This document shows, piece by piece, positions 1-7,241 of a stretch of 40,353 nt of DNA. The stretch comes from Arthrobacter hankyongi. GTDB lineage: Bacteria; Actinomycetota; Actinomycetes; Actinomycetales; Micrococcaceae. Positions within the stretch are counted from its first letter, which is position 1. Every line of letters begins with the position of its first letter. The stretch spans positions 1-40,353 of the forward strand of contig NZ_JAKLTQ010000033.1 of the NCBI RefSeq assembly GCF_022012395.1. Direction: 5' to 3'. The notes under the pieces are model-generated. The model searched no databases, had not been told where the DNA came from, and was given only the letters and a program-made list of their open reading frames with translations. The position numbers and the translations under genes were made by a program.

Positions 1-225
1 GACGTTTTTGGCCGCGAGCGCCCGCAGGTCCGCCAGAACCTCGGACTCGCTGCGGGCCGACGGCAGTTCGAGCGGAGCCTGCTGGCGGATGTCGGCCGGC
101 ACAGCAGTGTCCACGAGGGCGTCGAGGCTGTCGTATCCAAGCTGCTTGAGCATCAGCTCGGCATCGTTGCCGCGGGGCCCGATGTGGCGGTCGGCAAAGG
201 CAGCGATGGTGGGTTGAACCGTCAT
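1..225 (-). CDS. gcvP: Glycine dehydrogenase (P protein), N-terminal 75 codons
   Basis: This is the 5' end of the PLP-dependent glycine decarboxylase of the cytosolic glycine cleavage system; the rest lies beyond the window edge. The visible N-terminus contains FADRHIGPRGNDAELMLKQL at about residues 10-29, the conserved opening of GcvP (FxxRHIGP). The start is the ATG at 225, with AAAGGAACTCC-like upstream bases seen on the plus strand and the riboswitch leader just beyond. The tandem glycine riboswitch directly upstream independently supports the call. Because the gene is truncated by the window, integrity and downstream partners (gcvH, gcvT) cannot be judged. Confidence 0.95.
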   Translation of the reverse strand, partial: MTVQPTIAAFADRHIGPRGNDAELMLKQLGYDSLDALVDTAVPADIRQQAPLELPSARSESEVLADLRALAAKNV

Positions 226-278
226 GAAAGGAACTCCAGTTATTCGCCGGTATGCGTGCATACCTGTTGGTGTGGGTT

Positions 279-478
279 CCTCCCCGCTCTGTGTCTTGGA
301 CCTGAGAGATTCCGCACCGCCTGTCCACAGGCTGCGCTTGCACCGTCGGTGAGTCCGGCCGCTGAGCCGGAGACTGCTTTCCAGAGTTGCCTGTCCGCGG
401 CGGTACAGGGGCCTGAGAGATTCCTGGGGAGGTATTGCTCCTACGGCGCCTGCTTAATTAAGCAGGACTCTCCCGCCG
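279..478 (-). ncRNA. Tandem glycine riboswitch upstream of gcvP
   Basis: On the minus strand two aptamer-like units follow each other. The first begins near 478 with GGGAGAGTCC, continues through CGCCGTAGGAGCAA, and closes with AATCTCTCAGG (around 413-423). The second closes with another AATCTCTCAGG around 301-311 and a terminal GGGGAGG near 280. The paired CTCTCAGG blocks and the GCGCCG..AGGAGCAA loop are hallmarks of the two-aptamer glycine riboswitch, which in actinobacteria is typically upstream of gcv genes. The expression platform was not resolved. The distance to the gcvP start, about 55 nt, fits a 5' leader, and turning the gene on with glycine is the expected behaviour. Confidence 0.93.
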
Positions 479-715
479 CATGTCGAAGGCGTTATTCAAT
501 TATGGCTGGGTAAATCCTAGCCGTTGGCGGCGGCTTCCAACAAGGCGGCCGCCGCCGGCAGGATGGCGGCCGGGACCCTATTCAACACCGCGCCGTCAGC
601 TTACGCTTCTGATAACTGCTTCATCTCTGGCGAAGGAGGGGTGTGGGGGAACCAGCGGCGCCCCAAGGCCCCTGCCCTATGGCCCCGCTGACGCTGGATT
701 TCCCACATAACGGCT

Positions 716-2773
716 ATGTGGCGATGGGGACGAAGGAAGCCTGGACGAGTTGATCCCGCTGAGCCGTCGGCGCGGCCGGACGACCGGGCGAAGAAGCGCG
801 GCGAATGGGGGCGGATCGGCCGTTGGACGGTGTGGGTCGCATTTATTGCCCTGGCGGTCGGATCGATCGCGGCGCCGACGGCCGTGGGCCTGTCCGCCGC
901 CGGCAACACGGTTTTGAACCTGTGGGACGAACTGCCGACCGATTTGCCGGTGGACCGCCCGCTGGCCCAGCACACGGTGGTGCTGGATAAGAACGGCAAG
1001 GAATTCGCCCGCTTCTACAGCGAGAACCGGGTCGAGGTGAAGCAGAGCCAGGTGTCCAAGGCGTTCCAGGAATCACTGGTTGCCACCGAGGACGCCCGCT
1101 TCTACGAGCACCATGGGGTCGACCCCTGGGGTGTCACCCGGGCGCTGCTCCACAACCTGGCCAATGAGGACATCCAGGGCGCTTCGACCATCACCCAGCA
1201 GCTGGTCCAGAACATCCTGGTCAACAACGCCCGCAACGGCACCGAGGAGATGGTGGGGGCCGGGTACACCTACAATGCCAAGATCCGCGAGGCCAAGTAT
1301 GCCCTCGCCCTGGAGCAGAAGCTGTCCAAGGGCGAGATCCTCACCCGGTACATGAACACCGTCTACTTCGGCAACGGCGCCTACGGGGTGGAGGCCGCGG
1401 CCCACGCCTACTTCAATACGACGGCGGCCAAGCTGAACCACGTCCAGTCCGCCCTGCTGGTCGGCCTGCTCAAGGGCCCGGTCACCTATGACCCGTTCGC
1501 CCACCCCGCTGCGGCCACCGAACGGCGGAACATCGTGCTGACGGTGCTCCAGCGCCAGGGTGTGCTGACCCCTGAACAGGCCCGCGCCGCCAGCGCGAAG
1601 CCGCTGGGCGTCAAGCGCGGTGCCATGCCGTCCGGCTGCGCCGGGTCCACCTACCCCTTCTACTGCGAACTGGTCCGCGAGGAAATCCTGACCAACCCGG
1701 CGTTCGGGCGGACCCCCGCAGCCCGCCGCGCACTCCTGGCCCAGGGCGGCATAACACTGACGACGGCGTTGGATCCGCAGGCGGCCAAGGCCGCCCAGGC
1801 CGCCGTCGAAAAGGCACTGGGCAACAACAACCGGGTCGCGCTGGGCACCGCCGTCGTGGTGCCGGGCACCGGCCATATCGCCGCCATCGCGCAGAACCGC
1901 GAATGGGGCCAGGGCAAGGGCAAAACCGAGGTGGTCTACGCCAAGCGCGGATTCCAGGTGGGTTCGTCAATGAAGCCGATCGTGCTGGCCACGGCGCTGA
2001 GCCAGGGCATCCCACCCTCCACCCGGCTGCGGGCCAACGGCCCCTATCGCTCGGCAAAAATCGACAATCCGCGCGGCGGCTACGTCAACTACGGCAACCG
2101 CAATTACGGAGTGATCAACGCCTACAAGGCCATCCGCAGCTCGGTGAATGTGTACTTTGTCCGCCTTATCGAACGCGTCGGCGTCATCAACACGGCCAAG
2201 ATGGCCCGCCGGCTGGGCATCTCCTCCCTGCCGGTCGATCAACTGACCGGGCGGGAGGCCTCGCTCGCCCTCGGCGCCTACGAAGTGTCCCCGCTGGAGA
2301 TGGCCAACGCCTATGCCGCCTTTATGAGCGGCGGGGTGGTCTGCACGCCGGTGACGGTCATCAAGGCGGTCCGTACCGAGACCAAGGAAAGACTCCCGGT
2401 TCCGAAGTCCGGCTGCCATAAGGCGATCAGCCGCTCCGTGGCCAACACCGTGGCCAGCATCCTGAGGGAACCCTTCAAGCCCACCGGGACCTTGGCGCAG
2501 CTGGGCCCTCCCGCGGGCCGGGATGCAGGCGCCAAGACCGGAACCACCAACGATTTCGCGGCCAACTGGATCGTCGGCGGCACCCCGCAGCTCATCGCCG
2601 CCGTCTGGCTGGGCGATCCGCGCGGCGGAACCCGGCATCCACTCACCCGGGTCCAGGCCTTCGGCACCACCTACTACGACCTGACCGGCGCCGAGGTGGC
2701 CGGCCCGGTCTGGAAAGCCACCATGGAAGGCGCGCTCCGGGGCCGGAAGGAGGTCCGGCTGCCCCGGCCGTGA
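716..2773 (+). CDS. Class A penicillin-binding protein (GT51 glycosyltransferase + transpeptidase)
   Basis: Bifunctional peptidoglycan synthase of 685 aa, anchored by one membrane segment at about residues 38-60 with a short cytoplasmic N-terminus. The GT51 domain is seen as ATEDARFYEHHGVD (catalytic Glu about 125), then QGASTITQQ, then KYALALEQKLSKGEIL. The transpeptidase domain has SSMK (nucleophile Ser417), SVN at 476-478 and KTGTT at 607-611, so both active sites look intact. Length is usual for actinobacterial PonA-type proteins, although no C-terminal PASTA or long Pro-rich tail is present. An in-frame stop at 689-691 limits the N-terminus and ATG 716 is the first ATG after it. No convincing ribosome site precedes it, so the exact start is less certain than the gene. 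Confidence 0.95.
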   Translation: MWRWGRRKPGRVDPAEPSARPDDRAKKRGEWGRIGRWTVWVAFIALAVGSIAAPTAVGLSAAGNTVLNLWDELPTDLPVDRPLAQHTVVLDKNGKEFARFYSENRVEVKQSQVSKAFQESLVATEDARFYEHHGVDPWGVTRALLHNLANEDIQGASTITQQLVQNILVNNARNGTEEMVGAGYTYNAKIREAKYALALEQKLSKGEILTRYMNTVYFGNGAYGVEAAAHAYFNTTAAKLNHVQSALLVGLLKGPVTYDPFAHPAAATERRNIVLTVLQRQGVLTPEQARAASAKPLGVKRGAMPSGCAGSTYPFYCELVREEILTNPAFGRTPAARRALLAQGGITLTTALDPQAAKAAQAAVEKALGNNNRVALGTAVVVPGTGHIAAIAQNREWGQGKGKTEVVYAKRGFQVGSSMKPIVLATALSQGIPPSTRLRANGPYRSAKIDNPRGGYVNYGNRNYGVINAYKAIRSSVNVYFVRLIERVGVINTAKMARRLGISSLPVDQLTGREASLALGAYEVSPLEMANAYAAFMSGGVVCTPVTVIKAVRTETKERLPVPKSGCHKAISRSVANTVASILREPFKPTGTLAQLGPPAGRDAGAKTGTTNDFAANWIVGGTPQLIAAVWLGDPRGGTRHPLTRVQAFGTTYYDLTGAEVAGPVWKATMEGALRGRKEVRLPRP

Positions 2774-2785
2774 TGGCCGGGGCAG
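2759..2785. terminator. Perfect hairpin between PBP and uricase genes
   Basis: CTGCCCCGGCC (2759-2769) pairs perfectly with GGCCGGGGCAG (2775-2785) around a 5-nt loop. The stem spans the PBP stop codon and ends 8 bp before the uricase stop, so it can serve both convergent genes. It has no T-tract, as is common in high-GC actinobacteria. Confidence 0.65.
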
Positions 2786-2792
2786 CCGCCGC

Positions 2793-3734
2793 CTAGCAGA
2801 ATCCGGCCAGCCACTCCCAGGCGGCGGGTGCCTCGGCCTGGCCGGCGCGCGTGACGGCGGTGTTCATCAGCCCGTAGGGACGGTCCCCGACGATGAACAC
2901 CTCATTGTTGTTCTGCAGTCCGAACGGGCCGAGGTCCATCAGGTAATGGTGCTTGTTGGGCATGACGAACCGGATCTCCGCCAGCTCCGCCCGTTCCTGC
3001 AGGATGCGCTCGCCGATGGCGAAGATGGTCTGCTGCAGGGAGAGCGAATGGGTCTGCGCGAAGGTTTCCAGCAGCAGCGCCTTGACCGCCGCGTAGCTGG
3101 CGTCATAGTCCGCACCGGCCGCCGGCAGGAAGCGCCACCGGGCGGTGACCGAGGTGGCCAGGATCCGGTCGGTGGTCTCGGGCAGGGTGGTGTACTTGTC
3201 CCGCGGAAAGCCGTGGAACTCGCTGCCGGTGGACTTGAGCACCAGCAGGTCCTTGAGCCCGCCGAGCACGTGCTCGACGCCGTCGGCAATGGTCACCGCG
3301 GCCGTGCGGACCTCCTGCCCGGTGCGCACGAAGGAGTGGTCGTGCCCCCGGCCCTGCACCGGAATCCGTTCCCAGCCGAACTGCTCGGCCTCCCAGCGCC
3401 CGCCGGTGGTCCAGGGCACGGAGCCGGTGAAATGCCGGCCGAGGGTCAGCAGGAACTCCTCCGGCGAGCTGATCCCGTACTCCTTGGCGAAGGCGTAGAT
3501 GGTGTTCTTCTGGGTGTCGGTGGCCAGCACATGGGCGTTGTCGCCCCCGCGGTAGCACTCCTCATAGTCCCCGCGCAGCAGCGACGTGACGTTCAGGTCC
3601 GCGATCCGGTGCCGCGCGGTGTCCCGCTCGATGCGCACCACACGGACCTCGGCCTTGCCGTACTGGTTGCTGCCCAGCACGATGCCGGAACGGTCTCCGG
3701 CAGCGGGCCGGTCCTCGATGTCCCCGGTGCCCAT
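2793..3734 (-). CDS. Urate oxidase (uricase)
   Basis: Cofactor-free oxidase converting urate to 5-hydroxyisourate, 313 aa, a normal length for bacterial uricases. It shows the tandem T-fold signatures: GSNQYGKAEVRVV near residues 21-33 (catalytic Lys27), ATDTQKNTIYAFAKE at about 71-85 (the Thr72-Asp73 pair), and VMPNKHHYLMDL with GLQNNNEVFI in the C-terminal half. The ATG at 3734 has GGGAG 8-12 bp upstream, inside the end of the HIU hydrolase gene, and only 3 bp separate the two genes, so translation is probably coupled. It is the last gene of a uraD - HIU hydrolase - uricase run, giving the complete urate-to-allantoin route. No urate regulator is visible next to it. Confidence 0.95.
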   Translation of the reverse strand: MGTGDIEDRPAAGDRSGIVLGSNQYGKAEVRVVRIERDTARHRIADLNVTSLLRGDYEECYRGGDNAHVLATDTQKNTIYAFAKEYGISSPEEFLLTLGRHFTGSVPWTTGGRWEAEQFGWERIPVQGRGHDHSFVRTGQEVRTAAVTIADGVEHVLGGLKDLLVLKSTGSEFHGFPRDKYTTLPETTDRILATSVTARWRFLPAAGADYDASYAAVKALLLETFAQTHSLSLQQTIFAIGERILQERAELAEIRFVMPNKHHYLMDLGPFGLQNNNEVFIVGDRPYGLMNTAVTRAGQAEAPAAWEWLAGFC

Positions 3735-3737
3735 TGG

Positions 3738-4070
3738 TCAGCTCCCTCGGTAGGTCGAATAGGCGAACGGGCTCAGCAGCAGCGGCACGTGGTAGTGCCC
3801 GGCATCCGCCGCGACGCGGAACACAATGCCCACCTCCGGGAAGAAGGTCTCCTGGCCGCGGGCGCCGAAGTAGTCGCCGGTGGCGAACACCAGGCGGTAG
3901 GTCCCGGGCTCGAGCCGCTCGGGACCGAGCCCATTGGCCCGGCCGTCCGAGTCCGTGACCGCCGCCGCCAGCCGGGTGCCGGCGGCGGATTCGAGCACGA
4001 CGGCGATGCCGGCGGCCGGGCGGCCGGTGGCACTGTCCAGGACGTGGGTGCTGACGTGGCTGGCGGCCAT
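3738..4070 (-). CDS. 5-hydroxyisourate hydrolase (transthyretin-like)
   Basis: Hydrolyses 5-hydroxyisourate, the uricase product, to OHCU. The 110-aa protein has the three HIUase signature regions: HVSTHVLD (catalytic His9), SDGR (Arg44) and the C-terminal HYHVPLLLSPFAYSTYRGS, ending in the diagnostic YRGS tetrapeptide that separates HIU hydrolases from vertebrate transthyretin. The ATG at 4070 is chosen because AAAGGGGACACG provides a ribosome site. An upstream in-frame extension to 4208 is low-complexity and lacks family similarity. The gene sits between uraD (154 bp upstream) and uricase (3 bp downstream), consistent with one pathway operon. Confidence 0.94.
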   Translation of the reverse strand: MAASHVSTHVLDSATGRPAAGIAVVLESAAGTRLAAAVTDSDGRANGLGPERLEPGTYRLVFATGDYFGARGQETFFPEVGIVFRVAADAGHYHVPLLLSPFAYSTYRGS

Positions 4071-4224
4071 CGTGTCCCCTTTCCGGGCTGCTGCCCTGCA
4101 CTGTGCGGAGGGTTGCTGCTCCCACCCGCCGCTGCGTGGAGCGGTGCGCCTACGCTGGCACGATTCTATGGAGGAGGATGCTCCACAGGAACCTCGCTGC
4201 GGGAACAACGGGACTGCGGGAGGA

Positions 4225-4734
4225 TCAGTCCGGCTCCTCCAGCTGGGCCTGCAGCCGCAGCAGCGCGATTTCGGCCAGCTGGCCGGCCCGCACCCGGGCC
4301 TCGGTGGCCGGGTCGTTGCGCAGTCGTTCCTGCAGGCTGGCGAGCAACTCCTGCTGGCTGCGGCCGGCAGCGCGGATCAGGAAGATCCGGCCGAACCGGT
4401 CCTCGTAGTCGCGGTTGGCCTGCCGCCAGAGCTCGGCCGTGTCCGCGCCGCTGCCGACGGCGGCCTGTTCCCGGCGGGAGTGCCCGGCCTCCGCTCCGCT
4501 GAGCCCGGCGGCGGCCGGCTGCTGCCCGATCCGCGGATGGTGTGCCAGCGCGGCGTCCACCTCGGCATCGCTCCAGCTGTGTGCCTGCCGGCGGGCGGCC
4601 TCGAGCAGCTCCTGCCGGCTGGAGTAGGGCCGGCCGGCGATCAGCCGGCGCTGCCAGGACTCGATCGGCACGCACGGTGCCAGGAACCGGGCGGCCCGGG
4701 CCGGCTCCGCCTGATTAAATGTCTCCAGGTCCAT
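4225..4734 (-). CDS. uraD: OHCU decarboxylase
   Basis: Decarboxylates 2-oxo-4-hydroxy-4-carboxy-5-ureidoimidazoline to S-allantoin, the final step made by this three-gene cluster. The 169-aa protein begins MDLETFNQAEPARAARFL, has CxPIESW at about 21-27, GRPYSSRQELLEAA at 34-47, and the catalytic HHPRIG at 65-70 (His66). A long GADTAELWRQANRDYEDRFGRIFL-type helix region follows, with key residues Y and RFG; this is characteristic of UraD. It is the first gene of the group and 154 bp precede the next start, which leaves room for a secondary signal. The product is presumably passed to allantoinase genes outside the window. Confidence 0.93.
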   Translation of the reverse strand: MDLETFNQAEPARAARFLAPCVPIESWQRRLIAGRPYSSRQELLEAARRQAHSWSDAEVDAALAHHPRIGQQPAAAGLSGAEAGHSRREQAAVGSGADTAELWRQANRDYEDRFGRIFLIRAAGRSQQELLASLQERLRNDPATEARVRAGQLAEIALLRLQAQLEEPD

Positions 4735-4782
4735 GGCTCCTCCTGCCTCCTCGTCCGCTGGCAGCGTCGACGTCCCGGCCGG

Positions 4783-5298
4783 CTAGGCTTCGACCCGTCC
4801 AATCAGGCCCTTAACATAGGCGGCCTGGCCGCAGTGTTCCAGGCAGTCATCCACCACGCTGACCAGCCGCACGCCCAAGGTGACCGGCGGATCCCAGCGG
4901 GTATCCACGATCCGGTCCAGGTCTTCCTCCGCCAGCGACCGCAGGAACCGGACGGTGCCGGCGTGTACCGCATCGAAGTACTCCCGCAGCAGCGCGGCGG
5001 AGCGGATCCGGGCCTGGTCCACTTGGGCCGAGCTGTGTCCGTACCCGGTGTCCCCGGCCTGAAAGGGCAGCCCGAACCGCCCCACCCAGTCCTGGGCCAA
5101 CCATTGCTGCTCGGTGCCGGCGACATCGGCGATGTGGTCGTCCTGGATGCGCGTCAGGTGCCAGATGAGCCAGCCGATGGAGTTGCCGCCTCCCCCGGGG
5201 CGTATCGCAAGCTGTTCGGGGGCAAGGTCCTCAAGGACCGCATGCACACCCTCCCGGGCCCGGCCGAAGGCGTCGATCAGCAGGTCGTTGAATTTCAT
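4783..5298 (-). CDS. DinB / DUF664-family four-helix protein
   Basis: Protein of 171 aa with the layout of the DinB / mycothiol-dependent isomerase superfamily: a first helix (LIDAFGRAREGVHAVLEDL), then SIGWLIWHLTRIQDDH with His47 in the typical WHL metal-ligand position, and a C-terminal DCLEHCGQAAYVKGLI with His155 matching the last ligand site. The family includes mycothiol S-transferases and uncharacterised damage-inducible proteins, so a thiol-transfer or detoxification role is plausible but the substrate is unknown. It lies 48 bp upstream of uraD on the same strand. It may be transcribed with the urate operon, although no functional link is known. Confidence 0.85.
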   Translation of the reverse strand: MKFNDLLIDAFGRAREGVHAVLEDLAPEQLAIRPGGGGNSIGWLIWHLTRIQDDHIADVAGTEQQWLAQDWVGRFGLPFQAGDTGYGHSSAQVDQARIRSAALLREYFDAVHAGTVRFLRSLAEEDLDRIVDTRWDPPVTLGVRLVSVVDDCLEHCGQAAYVKGLIGRVEA

Positions 5299-5451
5299 GC
5301 TGCCAGCCTACGACGCTTCCGGCGGCCGGTGGCCTGTTCCGCATTCCTTACCCGGTCCTTACCTGCGCGAAACGCAATCGCAACAGCGCCGGGCCACCAT
5401 GGTGGCTTATATCCGGCCGATCCGCCGGTACCCCCTGACAGGAGGCCAGCC

Positions 5452-5679
5452 TTGACTCTGGAAGCCGCGACCCGTCCGGTCCGCCTGCACGATCTGTCCC
5501 GGCTGCGGCCCGGCATGGAAATCGAGGCCCGGGACCTGAACGCTGTCCGTTACCGTGGCCACGTGGTGGATACCGCCCCGCGGCTGGGTATCGTCTGGAT
5601 CCTGGAAGCCGGCCACGGGGCGCGCCGGATCCTGGACCAGCAGGAGTTCAGCCTCTGGCTGGTTCAGCCCGACTGCTGA
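5452..5679 (+). CDS. Small hypothetical protein, 75 aa (family A)
   Basis: A TTG start at 5452 is preceded by a near-ideal AGGAGG at 5440-5445 with a 6-nt spacer, which is strong evidence for translation. The product is soluble and has no signal peptide. Its core LRPGMEIEARD..., VWILEAGHGARRILDQQEF and WLVQPD suggests a small beta-barrel, but the family is not recognised. The gene at 34549 encodes a protein that aligns with it along the core: L-PG near the start, then W, G, RR, E and W.V..D in the same order and spacing. The two are therefore likely paralogues. Its 3' end overlaps the convergent inhibitor gene by 16 bp. Confidence 0.8.
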   Translation: MTLEAATRPVRLHDLSRLRPGMEIEARDLNAVRYRGHVVDTAPRLGIVWILEAGHGARRILDQQEFSLWLVQPDC

Positions 5680-5945
5680 GCGGCCGCCCGGCGGGTCATG
5701 TCGACCAGGCTCAGCCACGGGCCGGTGACCTGCTGTTCGGTCAGCGTCACCCGGCGTTCCCCGGCCCGGATGTCATACAGGTAGCGGTCCGGCTGGTCCT
5801 GCCGGTCCGCGGTTTCCTCCCAGGGGCATGCCTCAATGGCGTCCTGCCAGTCCCGCTCGAGTTCATCGGCGCCGACTTCCACGGCCCAGCCCGTGCTCAG
5901 CCCCGCGAACCCTCCGGTGCGCCTGACCGAGATCCTCATCGCCAC
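5664..5945 (-). CDS. Emfourin-like M4 protease inhibitor
   Basis: Protein of 93 aa (87-93 depending on start) opening MRISVRRTGGFAGLSTGWAV, the typical first strand of the emfourin / protealysin-inhibitor family, followed by an acidic DRYLYDIRAGERRVTLTEQQ strand region. Known family members are encoded next to protealysin-like M4 peptidases and bind them tightly, blocking activity inside the producing cell. Here it follows such a peptidase by about 35 bp on the same strand, matching the known bicistronic layout. Either GTG 5945 or ATG 5939 may be used; neither has a strong ribosome site. The family call rests on the N-terminal pattern plus context. Confidence 0.85.
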   Translation of the reverse strand: MAMRISVRRTGGFAGLSTGWAVEVGADELERDWQDAIEACPWEETADRQDQPDRYLYDIRAGERRVTLTEQQVTGPWLSLVDMTRRAAAQQSG

Positions 5946-5980
5946 CGCCCGTCCCGGGCCCCGGCTGCCCGGCGCCTGTT

Positions 5981-7084
5981 TCAGTCCATGATGCCCACCT
6001 GGGCCCAGGCCGCCGCCAGCGCGGCGTGCTCCTCCGATTCCCTACCGTACCGCTTCACGGCCGCGGATTCAGTGGCCCGGGCAAAGCCGGCAAAATCCGT
6101 CTGTGCGCCCACCTCGGGCCCGATCAGCGCGTCATACCAGATCAACCCGGCCCGTTCCCAGGCATAACCGCCCAGGCGCAGGGCCAGCAGGGCGAAGGCC
6201 CGGTTGGGGATGCCGGAGTTCACATGGACGCCGCCGTAATCATCCGCGGTGCGGACATAGCCCGCCATCGTGCCCGGCTGCGGGTCCTTGCCCAGGACCT
6301 CGTCGTCATAGGCGGTGCCGGGCTCCTTCAGCGAGCGCAGCGCCACGCCGTTGACCCGGTCAGTGAACAGCCCCGCTCCGATCAGCCAGCTCGCCTCCGC
6401 CGCCGTCTGGCGGCGCGCATACTGTTCGACCAGGGCCGCGAACACGTCCGAGACTGATTCGTTCAGGGCCCCGGGCTGTCCCCGATAGGCGAGGTTGGCG
6501 GTGTACTGGGTGACCCCGTGCGTCAGTTCGTGGCCGATCACCGACAACGAGCCGGTGAACCGCCGGAAGATCTGTCCGTCCCCATCCCCGAACACCATCC
6601 GGGTGCCGTTCCAGAACGCGTTGTCATAGTCCTGGCCGTAGTGGACGGTGGCGCGGAGCACTTCGCCGGCATCGTCCAGCGAGTTGCGTCCGTAGGCGCG
6701 GGCAAACAGCTCGAAGGTGGAGCCGAGCCCGTCGTAGGCCTCGTTGGCCGCAGGGTCGGCGGCCGCGGGATCCCCTTCGCCGCGCACCCGCTGGCCGGGC
6801 AGCCGCCCGGTATGCCTGGCATCGCTGATCAGCCGTTCCGGCGCCAGTTCCGGCCAGCCGGCCGGCCCGGGTACGGCCTGAGGGCCGGGCAGCTGGGCGG
6901 CACCGGGCAGCGCCGGTGCCGGGGCAGCCGCGGACAGCAGCTGGACCTTGGCGCGCCGGGTCCGGCTCAGCCCGGCCGTGCGGACCAGCGCCCGGCGGGC
7001 CGCCTCGGCAGCCGGCTGCAGGCTCTCCGGGGCCAGCCGGGCAATCCGGCGCAGCAGGTAGGGCGGAACGATGTAACAGTGCAT
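5981..7084 (-). CDS. Protealysin-like M4 (thermolysin-family) metallopeptidase
   Basis: Zinc endopeptidase of 367 aa. The catalytic set is complete: HELTH (His185, Glu186, His189), third ligand Glu209 in GALNESVSDVF, and His287 in GGVHVNSG with the following IPNRAF. It starts MHCYIVPPYLLRRIA, the short PPY-type propeptide motif of protealysin precursors, and has no signal peptide. It therefore belongs to the intracellular-precursor subgroup rather than secreted thermolysins with large FTP/PepSY propeptides. Residues 45-80 are a Pro/Ala-rich linker. ATG 7084 has GGAGGTCACC upstream, and a TAGGCT -10-like box sits further up near 7121. The linked inhibitor gene follows immediately. Confidence 0.95.
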   Translation of the reverse strand: MHCYIVPPYLLRRIARLAPESLQPAAEAARRALVRTAGLSRTRRAKVQLLSAAAPAPALPGAAQLPGPQAVPGPAGWPELAPERLISDARHTGRLPGQRVRGEGDPAAADPAANEAYDGLGSTFELFARAYGRNSLDDAGEVLRATVHYGQDYDNAFWNGTRMVFGDGDGQIFRRFTGSLSVIGHELTHGVTQYTANLAYRGQPGALNESVSDVFAALVEQYARRQTAAEASWLIGAGLFTDRVNGVALRSLKEPGTAYDDEVLGKDPQPGTMAGYVRTADDYGGVHVNSGIPNRAFALLALRLGGYAWERAGLIWYDALIGPEVGAQTDFAGFARATESAAVKRYGRESEEHAALAAAWAQVGIMD

Positions 7085-7241
7085 GGTGACCTCCGCTCGG
7101 GGACCTCCCGGGTTGCGACCAGCCTAGGCGCCGCTGCCGACAACTTCGGGCCGCCCCGCCGGACCGGGGCGCGGCAGGGCGCGGTGTACATTTTTGACAG
7201 GGCCGCAGTGGCCGCAGCGTGACTTAAGCCAAGGAATTCCC

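Noticed and set aside
5393-5406. GCCACCATGGTGGC palindrome upstream of the 75-aa gene
   Set aside because: Fourteen self-complementary bases in GC-rich DNA with no second copy or promoter element nearby; not enough to call an operator.
3934-5679. A 581-codon plus-strand frame
   Set aside because: Most of it is antisense to uraD and the DinB-like gene; only the last 75 codons, behind AGGAGG and TTG 5452, are supported.
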